DNA from: Paulinella micropora
Lineage: Eukaryota > Cercozoa > Imbricatea > Euglyphida
Reading direction: 5' to 3'
Assembly: GCA_009731375.1 (NCBI GenBank)
Contig: BJOX01000121.1
Coordinates: 399,127 to 458,607, forward strand
DNA length: 59,481 nucleotides
The position numbers were made by a program, and so were the translations under genes. Position 1 is the stretch's first letter; the number at the start of each line of letters is the position of its first letter. The notes beneath the pieces are model-generated. The model was not told the origin of the DNA. It did not search any database and was given only the letters and a program-made list of their open reading frames with translations. Positions 1 to 12,172 of the stretch are shown here, in pieces.

Positions 1-187
1 GCCCAGCACACCCACACCATCCCCTAATTCTCTGTCTGTCGACAGATGGCACCCATTTCAAAAAACCAAGCCCAAGGAAGGGTCAGTGACACCTCAAGTC
101 CTTGGTTCACTCCGTGGAGTAAGTGATGAGATCAACTGATGAAATATCGACTAATGTCAGAAAAAAGGAGCTTCTGATTTCGTCAAC

Positions 188-742
<555 letters not shown>

Positions 743-1077
743 TATGCTTAGTCTAGGAGCGTCGCATAGCCAAATGGCCATAAGCGTCCTACCAGGAGGC
801 ATCCTCGGCTCAGGCCTGCCTTCGCCTTCCTGGCTCTCTCATAAAAAATGGCCAGCGGAGGGATCCACTCACCAAACACGAAGTGAAGGATGAGTACCTT
901 TTATGGGCGACCTCAAAGGAAAAACACCCAACGCCACAGCTATCCATGGTGCAGCCTTGCGAGGTAGCCGACGGGCATGTGGTGCAGTTTGCTCTAGGAG
1001 GGTTGGTCTTCATCGCCAACGTCCCGCCCCCTCGGCCAATTTTTCTTACATCGAACGGAGGGACGCCCGACAGGATA
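743..1077. other. unique island between GATA arrays, with a pol III A-box-like match
   Basis: About 335 bp of moderately GC-rich unique sequence. At about 757-767 TAGCCAAATGG fits the tRNA A-box consensus TRGCNNARYGG. The expected B box is not clear; only a weak TTCGCCTTCC occurs near 824. It could be a tRNA-derived SINE head. No coding frame is convincing. Confidence 0.3.
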
Positions 1078-1078
1078 A

Positions 1079-1155
<77 letters not shown>

Positions 1156-1175
1156 CCATGAGCGTGTGGCCCAGG

Positions 1176-1230
<55 letters not shown>

Positions 1231-1287
1231 GGCAGGGCGATTGGGAGGATGTTCGGAGAAAACTGCTATGGGCAGGCGGTTTAAAGG

Positions 1288-1358
<71 letters not shown>

Positions 1359-1387
1359 GTAGGTAGGTAGGTAGGTAGGTAGGTAGG

Positions 1388-1453
<66 letters not shown>

Positions 1454-1609
1454 TATAGATAGATAGATTAGATAGATAGATTAGATAGATCACAGTGTAT
1501 ATACGTATGTATGTACGTACGTATGTATGTATGTATGTATGTATGTATGTATGTATGTATGTATGTATCTCTCTCTCTCTCTCTCTCTCTTTCTCTATTT
1601 CTCTCTTTC

Positions 1610-1642
<33 letters not shown>

Positions 1643-1645
1643 GTG

Positions 1646-1700
<55 letters not shown>

Positions 1701-1779
1701 TGTGTGTGTAAGGACCTACCCAACGCTCGGCCAGGCATGGGCTATACGGGACACAGCTTTAACGATTGGAACCACTGTG

Positions 1780-1873
<94 letters not shown>

Positions 1874-1880
1874 CTTTCTC
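1078..1880. repeat. GATA, TATC, GGTA, GTAT and CT microsatellites
   Basis: GATA runs at 1078-1155 and is followed by its complement TATC at about 1175-1230. Then come GATA with an inner GGTA block (1288-1486), GTAT (1500-1568) and CT tracts (1568-1696, 1782-1880). The GATA and TATC blocks could pair as a long hairpin. Confidence 0.96.
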
Positions 1881-1883
1881 ACT

Positions 1884-1893
1884 NNNNNNNNNN
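1884..1893. other. assembly gap (10 N)
   Basis: Ten undetermined bases at the edge of a CT tract, a typical point of assembly failure. Order across it should not be trusted. Confidence 0.99.
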
Positions 1894-1975
1894 TCAAAAT
1901 CATCCCGCTTCAACCTCATTCTGGCCAATCAACATTAAAGATACGAACACGCTGAGTACGTTCTTCAAACGCCCT

Positions 1976-2137
1976 CATGCTGAGCTTGTCAGGCGCTGGC
2001 TCCAGACTCACCCTAACCCTGTGAAGGATCCAGAGCCATCAGATCGAAGCTGAGCACGTTATCATCAAGCTCTTATGCTAAGCTTGGCTCCAGACCCGCA
2101 CTAGCGCTGTGAACCATGTCCGCCGATCAGATCAAAG
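1976..2137. repeat. imperfect tandem duplication inside a unique island
   Basis: Within the unique stretch 1894-2398, a block with ATGCTGAGCTTG, GGCTCCAGAC, CTGTGAA and CAGATC(G)AAG at about 1976-2048 recurs at about 2074-2137 with substitutions and indels. No gene is supported in this island. Confidence 0.5.
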
Positions 2138-2395
2138 TTAACGCGGTGGCCTGAAAGACTCAGGATAAGAGCGTCACAAGGACGTGCTCAGTATGTTCGT
2201 AAACTAACTTAGGTCCATTCAACACCACCCCACATTTCGGTTCTCGGGTGAGATATTGCCACCGCAGCCCAGGCTTTTCAGGCCGCAAACCCAGAAAGTG
2301 GCACCAGAAACCCGAAATTTTGGGTGGTGTAGAACAACTCTACATATTTGATTGGCTTGGCCTCTTGACTGTCGTCTCTCCCGGCCGTCCCTCTG

Positions 2396-2512
<117 letters not shown>

Positions 2513-2519
2513 CCAAAAA

Positions 2520-2529
2520 NNNNNNNNNN
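2520..2529. other. assembly gap (10 N)
   Basis: Ten undetermined bases next to the poly-T run. Confidence 0.99.
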
Positions 2530-2570
2530 GTAGCCGGCAACCTCAATCAGGGACAGGTAGCCTTACTCCA

Positions 2571-2642
2571 ACCCTAACCCTAACCGTAACACTCCCTAAG
2601 CCTAAGCCTAAGCCTAAGCCTAAGCCTAAGCCTAAGCCTAAC
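2571..2642. repeat. interstitial telomere-like repeats
   Basis: ACCCTAACCCTAACC occurs first, then seven exact CCTAAG units (2595-2636) and a degenerate eighth. CCCTAA is the complement of TTAGGG. CCTAAG is a rotation of the complement of TTAGGC, the nematode-type telomere unit. The tract is short and internal, next to a gap. Confidence 0.7.
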
Positions 2643-2676
2643 CAAAATCTCAAAAAAGAGCAGGTGGAGGGCCTTC

Positions 2677-2693
2677 AGGACATATACATATAC

Positions 2694-2766
<73 letters not shown>

Positions 2767-2885
2767 CACACATACATATATATATACATATACATATATA
2801 CATATACATGTACATATACATATACACACACATATACATATATATATATATTGTATTATAATTATATATTGTATATATATATATA

Positions 2886-2927
<42 letters not shown>

Positions 2928-2943
2928 TTATACTTATACTTAT
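2677..2943. repeat. CATATA-type microsatellite
   Basis: Repeats of CATATA with TA-rich and CACACA interruptions (for example about 2840-2890). They show no coding signal. Confidence 0.95.
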
Positions 2944-2984
2944 ACTAACATATACTCATACCCACGTGTACTCATAACCACGTG

Positions 2985-3068
2985 TGTAGGTGCAGGGCAT
3001 CCAGTACCAGAACCAACTAGGCCCCGGAATACAAATAGCAAGCCTACCTGAGTTGGTCCGCAGATGAA
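2985..3068 (+). other. short exon-like island, diverged partner of 4345-4385
   Basis: Between two satellites, a CAG is followed by an open plus-strand stretch ending in ASLPELVRR and TGA (about 3036-3066). The same peptide shape, GSLPELVRV then TGA, occurs near 4354-4381 after the next satellite. The pair looks like a diverged duplication around the hexanucleotide array. I do not recognise the peptide. Confidence 0.3.
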
Positions 3069-4349
<1,281 letters not shown>

Positions 4350-4659
4350 ATAGGAAGTTTACCTGAGCTGGTCCGTGTATGAGGATGCATCGTGTGTATT
4401 TTAAATATGTACGTACATTTGTATAAAAATACAAATGTATGAGTATATGTATAAGTACATGAATGTGGATATGTATGTGTATGTAAGTATATATGAAAGT
4501 ATATTAATATGTATGAGTATATATGCATGGATGTATGTATGCAGGGTGCGGGAGGTTTTCTGGTCCTGGTCTACGTATCTGATGGGCTGTATCCATCTAT
4601 GTATTGTATGTAAACGCATGTGTATCATGTTATTTTATACATGCTATTATTCTGTGCAG

Positions 4660-5383
4660 GGCCCGGGTGGTTCATGGTCTACGTGTCTCATGGGCTGTCA
4701 GTCGGACCCTCCCCGGGACGTGGTATGCAGCATACAAATACACATATATGTCTATTTTGTGATTTCTCTTGCAAAAGTTTCACCACGGTTGCTCGTGGTT
4801 GGCAGGTATATACTGGAGCGTAATATGTATCTATCATACAAAAACATTCATGCATAATTTGTGATACTCCTTCCAAACGCTTTTCAAATGTGAGATGTTC
4901 TTAGCTCAAAAGTTCAATGAATAAGGACTTCAAATGTTTCGTTCTCAATCAATACTTGCGTCCAGATTATGTATCATGGTTTATTAGAAAGCCCTTGGTG
5001 AGAACTTTCAATCGAGTTCTTGCACAAGCAATAATTATAATAGGATGAGGACGAAGCGCTTGAAGTAATTGTTCATTTGTAATTAAGAACAAGAAATTAT
5101 ATTATTTGTTGGTTGGCAGGCTCATCTACAGTTTCGCAGTCGCATCGCCTTCAAGCTGGTCTGGGTGCCCCCCGACTATGCTCAGTTCGTGCTGGTGGAC
5201 GACGGGGGCGCTCTGCTTGCTGTGGGGCAGCCCAGCGGCCGCCTGCCCCCCCTGGCTGAGCGGCGAGCCAACTTCCAAGCCGTCAAGGGCTCCAAGTACG
5301 CAGTGTGCGCGTCCAAGCTGTCCGCGGAGACTGCGGTCAGCAACGAGCCAACAGGGCCAACACTGAGGCCGGGCGGGCAGTAG
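4660..5383 (+). CDS. 3' exons of an unidentified host gene (partial, spliced)
   Basis: The last exon (5120-5383) follows TTGGCAG, is strongly GC-rich against AT-rich flanks, and runs open to a TAG with a normal globular composition (for example FKLVWVPPDYAQFVLVDDGG). A 28-bp candidate exon lies at 4778-4805, after a pyrimidine-rich stretch ending GCAAAAG and before GTATAT. Another lies at 4660-4722, after TGTGCAG and before GTATGC. If the upstream exon is read from 4661, all three join in one frame into the long last exon. I do not recognise the protein. Upstream exons would have to lie beyond the satellite block or be lost. The intron calls are inference from splice-site shape. The last exon is the firmest part. 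Confidence 0.42.
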
Positions 5384-6362
5384 TAGACTGTACTGAGGAC
5401 ACTTGAGTGACAGACTCGTGACTAGCCAGCTTTGAGCTCAGAGAAAAATTTAATCACCCAAAATTTTGAAAGTTTAGGCCCGGGACCATTAATGTGAAAG
5501 TTTTCGATGAAAGTCGGCTCCGACCTGGCGGCAGTGGTATAATCTCAAAATTTCAAGTGTAAGTCTTGACTAGCCTCCTGTCACGGCTGTCATTTGATCT
5601 CAAAATACTTCCGAGAACAGGGAAGGTACCAAAAGACGCTGGGATGGTCAATTCCAGTTTATTTAGTACACTTGCTTGACAGACTACTTGTCCCTTTCGA
5701 AACAATGTAAATTCTGAGAAATAACGAGAATAATTCAAGTGCTATCACGAGTTGTGTAGCGGTTGGAGTTGTTCAAGTCAGTCTGGAAAAATAAAGTAAA
5801 AAAGGTGAAAGAATGCCACTTTACCTGATGTATTGCCTATTTTACCTATCAATAATTATGACTGTGGACCGGAAAAAGCGGGCAAAAGAAATAAAGTTTC
5901 AGATATGGGGAAAAAAGGCAACTTAGTCAACATTTTCTAAAAAGTTAACCGGTAAAGGGAACTTCAAATAAATTGATCTGTTAACTGCAGTTGAAAACGT
6001 AACAACTACAAGTTATGACAGTGTATAAATAAATGGAAAAATTGTATTAAGACCGGAGGTCTTACCCTTACGAGCTCAATAATAAAAAGGAATTTAATAA
6101 TAACGTTGAACACAAGTGGTTCAGAACTAACCTTCACTTCTCAGAAAGTAGAAAGGCCAGTCAAGTCTGAACCCAAACAACAAGTCAGAGGGAAAAACCG
6201 TTAAAAACGGAGTGTCACTTTGACAGGGTCAACTGACACGTTGCGTTACGTCCGTAACCTGCACAAATGCCAAAACATACCAGAAACAACAACCCATTTC
6301 CCTTATTTAGCCATAAATTCCAAGTCACGGGGAAAAAGGCAAAATTTCACAGAATTTCCTTT
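5384..6362. other. AT-rich stretch, no gene seen
   Basis: Contains the probable 3' end of the plus-strand gene and then AT-rich DNA without a plausible frame. At 6043-6069 it holds a 27-bp sequence with the palindromic core AAGACCGGAGGTCTT. The same 27 bp recurs at 39387-39413. Confidence 0.6.
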
Positions 6363-6739
6363 TGTCTGTTATAATCAAAAGATAGTATTTATTGTAAGCC
6401 GGGGTATTAATCCTTCCAATTCCACAGCACTCTGAAAATAACCAAATCTTCCTCCTCTGCAAAGAGAGGAAACCAGTATGGCGGAAAATGTAGGAGACTG
6501 TCAGAGCCAAGCAACAAAAAGGGAAAAGAGAAACATTTCCCAGTGTCACCCCTAACGATAATATTATACGGCTTAAAAAAGTAGTACCGGTTATGAATTG
6601 TAATATTATTGTTTTCAACCGGCTCAAAAGTATATAAATAAAAACGGATATAACTACATATTAAAGATATAGCTCTTCTATACATCACTGTATATAGGGG
6701 TATAAGAAAAGGTCGCATATTTACCTATCTGCGCCTACA
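6363..6739 (-). repeat. 3' LTR of element A
   Basis: This 377-bp segment recurs with few changes at 24025-24403, 26967-27345 and 29910-30288. On the minus strand it starts TGTAGGCGCAG and ends GACA, so it has TG...CA ends. A TATA-like TTTATATAC lies near 6630. The adjacent polypurine tract fixes its orientation. Confidence 0.8.
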
Positions 6740-6757
6740 ATCCCCTCTGCCCGTTTT
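6740..6757 (-). promoter_or_regulatory. polypurine tract of element A
   Basis: The minus strand reads AAAACGGGCAGAGGGGAT directly before the TGTAGGC of the LTR. Element C has the very similar AACGGGAAGGGGTAC before its own TGTAGGC. This is the expected plus-strand priming site. Confidence 0.72.
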
Positions 6758-6773
6758 ATACGTGAACCGTAGT

Positions 6774-6833
6774 AAATAGGGGTAGATTGGTAAATATCGG
6801 CAAATAGGGGTAGATTGGTAAATATCGGCAAAT
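6774..6833. repeat. two perfect 28-bp tandem repeats
   Basis: The unit AAATAGGGGTAGATTGGTAA plus eight more bases occurs twice head to tail, just inside the 3' LTR of element A. Confidence 0.9.
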
Positions 6834-7215
6834 GAGAGCGCGCTTTGCGGGTCTGTTTCCCCATGGGTGAATCGGCTCCTGTGGAGACAACCCATTGAGT
6901 AGCTTGAGTGACCGCTAAAGTTTTTTTTTTTTTTGCTCTTCATCACCGTTGTACGTCCGGTGCTTACAAAATGAAAATTTGAGTTTGGAGATTTTCGAGT
7001 TCAAATTTGAATTTGAATTTTGAACTATCCCCTCCCCCTCTTCTATGGCGGTCTGCCATAGACGTCCAACGGTCTGATCATGTAGCAGTCAAACCATCCC
7101 TTTGCCGTCTTCTTTCTCCATGCCTTCCCGGGTCTTTGACCCGCATTTGCCACCGCGCCTCAACCCTCTCGAGGTTGAGGGTCGGTATCACTTTCAACCG
7201 CTCCGGTTCCTCTTA

Positions 7216-7520
7216 AAGGATCTGTGATCCGAGCATTACTAGGCGTGTTGTATCCGATCTGAAACAACACTCCGAGTAATTCTAAGGTTCCGTGTCCCTA
7301 GCACATGTCTCGGCCCTAGTCCGTCCGAAGGATCTGTGATCCGAGAATAACAGGGCAGTCTGCATCTGATCTGAGGCAGATTTCCGAGCAATTCTAAGGT
7401 TCCGCGTCCCCAATTCCCTGTCTCAAGGATCTGTGATCCGAGCATTACTGGGCCGTTTGCATCCGATGTAAAACAATTGTCCAAGCAATTCTAAGGTTCT
7501 GTGATCCCGAGAATACAGGG
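7216..7520. repeat. three diverged tandem repeats of about 97-112 bp
   Basis: Units start at 7216, 7328 and 7425. Each opens with AAGGATCTGTGATCCGAG, an inverted repeat GGATC/GATCC around TGT, and each contains the conserved AATTCTAAGGTTC. They lie in the 3' non-coding part of element A. Function unknown. Confidence 0.85.
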
Positions 7521-7755
7521 AGGCATTGATCTCAATTGTTCAATACCCCCGTGCATCCTCGTCCATCATAGGGATAAACGGGCGCTATGCCAGTGTCAAG
7601 GGTGCCGTTGGCGTGTTCGGCGTTGTTTGTTTGGTTTTGTTGTCTGCAGACATTTTCTTATTGCCACCCGGCAAGTATCTACTTCGCTGTGGCGAAGGTA
7701 GAAGTGTCTAAAAATATATACAACCCATTGGCTGGGTCTCAAAACGCGTCTACGC

Positions 7756-8376
7756 TTATTCGTTTAGGTATATTTCCTCGAGTGAATTTATGAACTCCTC
7801 TTCGGTAGACGGTGATGATGGTTGCCTTCTCAATGTCACTGCGGGTTGGTCTTCCACTGGCATGTCTAATTCCTGGTCCAGGCTTTCTTTCAAAGCCCTC
7901 GCTTCCGACCAGGTTAAGTCTTCTCCGACTTCCGAATGCTGTGGCACGATACACCTTATGACTGGGGCAAATAGACCAATGATCTGCCCCAGCTGATATT
8001 CGTACTGTTGCCTCCAGTACGGCCACTCACGTCGAAAGTGGTAGATATAATCCAACCGTTGAGTTATTTTGTGCCATCGGAACTCATCGGCTTGGACAAG
8101 TCTGTCCCAACCCAGTGCGTCTTGTGCCCTGAATCGTTCGATCCATTGTTCGAAGCCTCTCACGCGGCCTCGATATGTGTTCGGAACGTTCTCGTCAGGA
8201 TCGGCTAACTGGTTGGCGATGCGGGATGTCTTTGGGTCGTCGCTCCTCGTCAACTGCCGGTATATCGTCAGCAGCCACGCGAGCCGATGCTCGTGTTGGA
8301 ACCGTACGTAATACTGCTGCCGTAGCCGAGCCGCACCTCGAAAACGCTCAGGTATACGTCGTCTTATGCCTCGCGG
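7756..8376 (-). pseudogene. element A accessory ORF, C-terminal part
   Basis: The frame is open from about 8376 to a stop at 7756. It has no methionine at its upstream end, and the first ATG in frame lies well inside (8253). The protein is rich in Arg, Trp, Tyr and Glu with no transposon domain I know. It begins with an IPERFRGAARLRQQYY motif and ends acidic (EEEFINSLEEIYLNE). A homologous IPERFRGVARLRQRHY is encoded at about 58990-59040 on the plus strand, so this segment belongs to a conserved protein. It joins the frame of the neighbouring ORF only through a frameshift near 8375. It lies between pol and the 3' LTR, an env-like position. Confidence 0.5.
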
Positions 8377-8377
8377 C

Positions 8378-9020
8378 CTACATAGGGAGGGGAGGCTTGG
8401 GTATGCCTAAGACCTGCCTATAGTACGCGAGTACATTCTCTTCAACCCTGAGGTCCCAGGGTTGGTCATGTTTGCTCCGAACGTAGTAGGCTCGGTATGC
8501 CTTGACTTCCTCGGGCAATGGTATACCCGAAAGTTCGAGCAGTCTGTAGTAAGAATTTATATCTTCCTGCGACCACTGCAACTTTCTGAGCTGGTGTGGT
8601 TCGAGCAGACATCTCGGATCCTCCCAGATGCCGTAGAACCGGATGGCGTGTTTTCGCTGATAGTCCTCCAATCCCACCCATCCTCGCAGCGATTTGGCTT
8701 GCTCGAACAAGGTTTTGGTAAATCTCACTCGGTCCTCATCCATCGACTTATACCGAGCGATCCCCGGTAACGGGTTGTCGCGGTGACTCCATGTGTGTGG
8801 CCATCCGAAACATGGCGGTAATTGTGCGCAGGATATCAATTCGATGTCATTGTTGTATGCGTGATCTGGACATCGGTGAGGCCCGTCATATGTCGTCCCG
8901 AGGCTGTTAGTTGGGAGGAACAGATTTTGAAATAAGTAAGCTAATTGGTGCTGTGAAAGTTGTGTGTTTTGTGAAAGAATTATTATATTATGGAATGCAA
9001 ATCTAATATCTTGATTTCAC
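8378..9020 (-). pseudogene. element A accessory ORF, middle part
   Basis: An open minus-strand frame runs from about 9020 to a TAG at 8378. The convincing part starts about 8930. It contains many aromatic and charged residues (FYGIWEDPRCLLEPHQLRKL; DINSYYRLLELSGIPLPEE) and a Cys/His-containing stretch (GPHRCPDHAYNNDIELISC). No known family is evident to me. It is followed directly by the shifted frame at 7756-8376, which I take as the continuation of the same protein. AT-rich DNA begins upstream at about 8950, where a candidate splice acceptor (CTTTCACAG) lies. Confidence 0.42.
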
Positions 9021-10590
9021 AACCTTGTGAAAGCACATGTTCAAGTTGATTTTTGACATACGCAGAAACAGTGCAAACTTTGTAAAATATATTAAGATTT
9101 ATTGAAAAAAATTGTATTTTTTATATGTGTTCCATAGAATGACTAATTATCTATTAAATTTACTATTTGAGAACGATTTAAACAGACTCAATCTCTACTT
9201 TTCAGTTCCTCCGCTCATCCCCTTCTTTTGGACATTTCGTTCGCTAAAATTCCCTGATTTTGCGGTGCTTGGCCTTGACCGGCCAAACTAGGAAGACCAT
9301 GCTTGCCAAAGTAGTTTGGAATCTTTGGAGAACTCTCTCCACATAGCGTTCTGCGCATGTTGATTATTAAATATGTTTCGATGATCACTCTTTCAATACC
9401 GTTCATAAATTTTTGTCCGGTTTCTTGCCTTCCTCGCTACAAAAAATGTTAGCAAAATACCTTCAATTTTCACTCTGACAAAAATGAAAAAATGAATCTT
9501 GTCTCCAAATGAGCAGAATCAAATCTAGAAAGTACCTGATTCGATTACCATGATTGTATTTCGTATTTCCCCCAAACGGTTTGTGGCAAGAAAGCCTAGA
9601 GGCTGAGAAAACTTACATAACGAATTCAATCAATAAAATATGGATTGGTGTTCAGAATGCCATGCACAAGGCTTTCAGCCTGCTTAGAAATGCTTCCACG
9701 GTCGTATACTGATGCATTCTAAGCGTGTGTAAGAGGGATTTTGTTAATATTTGCTGTAAGGCTCAAAATCTCAAAATGAGTGTTTCAGCTTTTTTGCATC
9801 TCGAATGCGCTGGACTCAAACCCCTGCTCATTTTTTTGTAGTGCCTTCTCTTCCAATTTTTTGTGTTCAACCACGTATCTGTGACCTGTAGATGCATTTC
9901 CATTCATAAAATAGATGGAGGAGCATCGTTTTCGAAATGTACAGGGGAATGAGTCCACTGAGGTATGTCTGAACCAAAAAGGAAATTTTCGATTTCATAG
10001 ATTCCATCGTTTTCAACAACAGAAAACAATTTTCACATAAAGTAGGATGATAAAGTAACACACTTGAGCTAATTTCCAGCCTTGTAGCACTTACTTTGTA
10101 AATGAAACATCGATTTTTCTCATTTTTCCACCTCTCTCAGGAACCGGATTTCAATTGCGTGGTGCTCAGTCCGTTTACATTTTGGCAAAAAGTGGTTTGG
10201 TACAGATGTTTATTGAGACGTACTGTGTCGAATTCTCAACTGGCTTCATAAGAAAATAAGGGTGAAGATAGAATGAGAAGCGAATTGAAGACCCTTCCCA
10301 ACTACTTTTTCCCCATTACAAATTCCTTTTTTCCCCCAAAATTCCCCAAAGTCCCACCGATATTTTCGGTGAAACCCTATTGAGCAAAACCATATTTTGT
10401 GGCGGTGTGCGTGAAGAAATTTTTCGAAAAAGTTGTGCCGTGGTTTTTGTATGTATTTCGTGCGTTTTCTTGGCGTTTGTAGCAAGATTAGCACCAATTT
10501 TAATTTGGATTTTATTATTCAAATAGCATTGTTACTTTTTAATCATCAGCAAAAATTCCTGCAGAAAAAAATAAAGAAAACATGCCAAAC
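9021..10590. other. AT-rich insert within the element A 3' region, no gene
   Basis: About 1.6 kb of AT-rich sequence separates two GC-richer coding-like segments on the minus strand. On that strand a possible donor CAG/GTTTGG lies near 10590 and a possible acceptor TTTCACAG near 8955. It may be an intron of the accessory gene or a later insertion. No frame inside looks coding. Confidence 0.35.
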
Positions 10591-10708
10591 CTGACTAACG
10601 ACCTCCGGGCGACGTATGTATCGCTCTGGTGACGCATACGCTCTTTCCGTGAGGTGCCATCTCCGCGAGCATCTCGGACCCCATCCTCTCCCGCGTTTCT
10701 TTGACCCT

Positions 10709-12004
10709 TCACACTGCACCCTCAGGACGTTGTCCTGTTCGGTGGGTTCGTCCCCTCGCTTTGTCAAGGTAGTTCGAGAAGCCCCGTTCGTCGAGTGGAG
10801 GCTTTGGTGGCGGCAGGTTAATCTTGCGAGGGTTTGCCTCAAACAAGTGCGGATCTGGGACCCAATTAACCTGGTTGCCCACCAATCGTATTCGGTACGG
10901 CTCCTTAGACGGTGTGAACGGGAACGTTCGTTCGTTGGTTGTGTGTGCGAGCGCCGGGCATTGTAGCCGCAGCCTGCGCTCCGCATCCGTGATATCTGGG
11001 TAAGGTGGGTAGATCCGGTGTACTCTACGCGTCAGTGGGTCATACGCGTAGCGCACCCGGTTTCTGCTACAGTTAGTTAAATACTCCTCCCTTTCCCGAT
11101 CCGGGTCTTGGTTCAGGTGTAGGTCCATACCTCTCAACATCGTTTCCGTGTCGATGCGATATGGCCTACGCACTCCGGTTGCTACCACCCTCCACGTTCG
11201 CGGCGGTAGTACCGGGCCCCGTTCCGAATATGCGTATATCGGACGGTCGATCGGTCCGTATACTCCGAATATGTTGTCGGAGGCATGGAAGTACGCGGGG
11301 AATACTTCGTCCCTGCCCCAATGTGCCGTCGGTTCCGGTGGCGGGCAGCGGTGGTGCTGGTACGCTGGATCCGTGGGCCGTGGCCGCTCATCGGGCCGTT
11401 TCTCTTCGGGCGGGTTCAGGTTGTCACTGTAAGCGTCGGGCTTGAGTCTATCCTCATCGCCGACTTTCTTCCAGTATCTCAAGCGTGCTTCCTCCCTAGC
11501 GTCCATCCGCGTGAGGCTCAATTCTTCGCCATAATATAGGCTCTCGTCTTCTTCTGGGATCCACCCGAATCCCGAGTGCTGAGGGGTGTTTAGCCCTTCG
11601 GGATCGACGTCCTCATCGGTGTGTTGCGATGCAGGTGTACTGCTGTCCTCAGTCGGTACCTCCCCCTCGTCAGCCGATGACTTCATAGGGGTCGTCAACA
11701 TTTCCGACTCGACTTCAGCTTTTCCCCGTGGGGATTTCGGTGTGGTCACAACACTAACCTGAGTTGTGCCACCTGAAGGTTGAGCGGGTGTGAGCGGTGT
11801 ATTGGGACCGCCAAGGTTGCGCTGCAGGGTTTCGTTTCCCTGTGCGCCCTTGCTTGCAAGGTTGTTTGCGCCACTGCTCGGAGTGGTCATTGTGATGTGG
11901 GGTGTCCCCTCTGGTGAGGTATGTATGTGACCGCACCTGAAGTTCGCTGCCTCAGATGGGTCTGGTTCGTCCGGCCGCTCCGCTTCGCGACGCCGGTCCG
12001 CCAC
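10709..12004 (-). pseudogene. element A accessory ORF, N-terminal part (431 codons open)
   Basis: Open for 431 codons on the minus strand, downstream of pol. The open frame begins just after a TAG and the first listed codon is GTG, so no real start is seen. The N-terminal 150 residues are Ser/Thr/Pro-rich and acidic. The rest is rich in Arg, Pro and Tyr (PYPDITDAERRLRLQCPALA; ANPRKINLPPPKPPLDERGF). I recognise no domain. The same frame upstream encodes a strongly hydrophobic segment (12035-12172), separated by two TAG codons. Its position after integrase recalls env-like genes, but no envelope motif is visible. Confidence 0.5.
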
Positions 12005-12034
12005 CGGCTAGCTGCCGGGGTCGTTCCCGCCGGA

Positions 12035-12172
12035 CTATCTCGCGCGGATGGAGGGACCCGCGATCGTCCGTAATCCTAGGTGTACTATCAGTATCACCAG
12101 GACCGAAGCCACGCACGCCAGGAGGAATCCCAGATACTGTTCCGCCAGATGTTCACATACACCGCCAGGTGC
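12035..12172 (-). other. transmembrane-like segment in frame with the accessory ORF
   Basis: A 45-codon open stretch has the core YLGFLLACVASVLVILIV flanked by EHLAEQ and RTIAGPSIRAR. It is a good single membrane-span candidate with a basic exit side. TAG codons bound it upstream and downstream, and it shares its frame with the 431-codon ORF at 10709-12004. It has no ATG. I infer a damaged N-terminal anchor of the accessory protein or the C-terminal anchor of a lost one. Confidence 0.45.

Noticed and set aside
6325-6718. Minus-strand frames of about 100 codons in the LTR (also 24005-24289 and copies)
   Set aside because: They lie within LTR sequence and start or stop inconsistently between copies; position and TG...CA ends explain the segment better.
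7216-7520. CRISPR-like array
   Set aside because: The units are about 100 bp, diverged, with no short identical repeats or spacers, and the setting is a eukaryotic retroelement.
10246-10522. Minus-strand frames in AT-rich DNA with Lys/Phe/Ile-rich translation
   Set aside because: Composition follows base content, there is no motif, and the frame lengths are as expected by chance.
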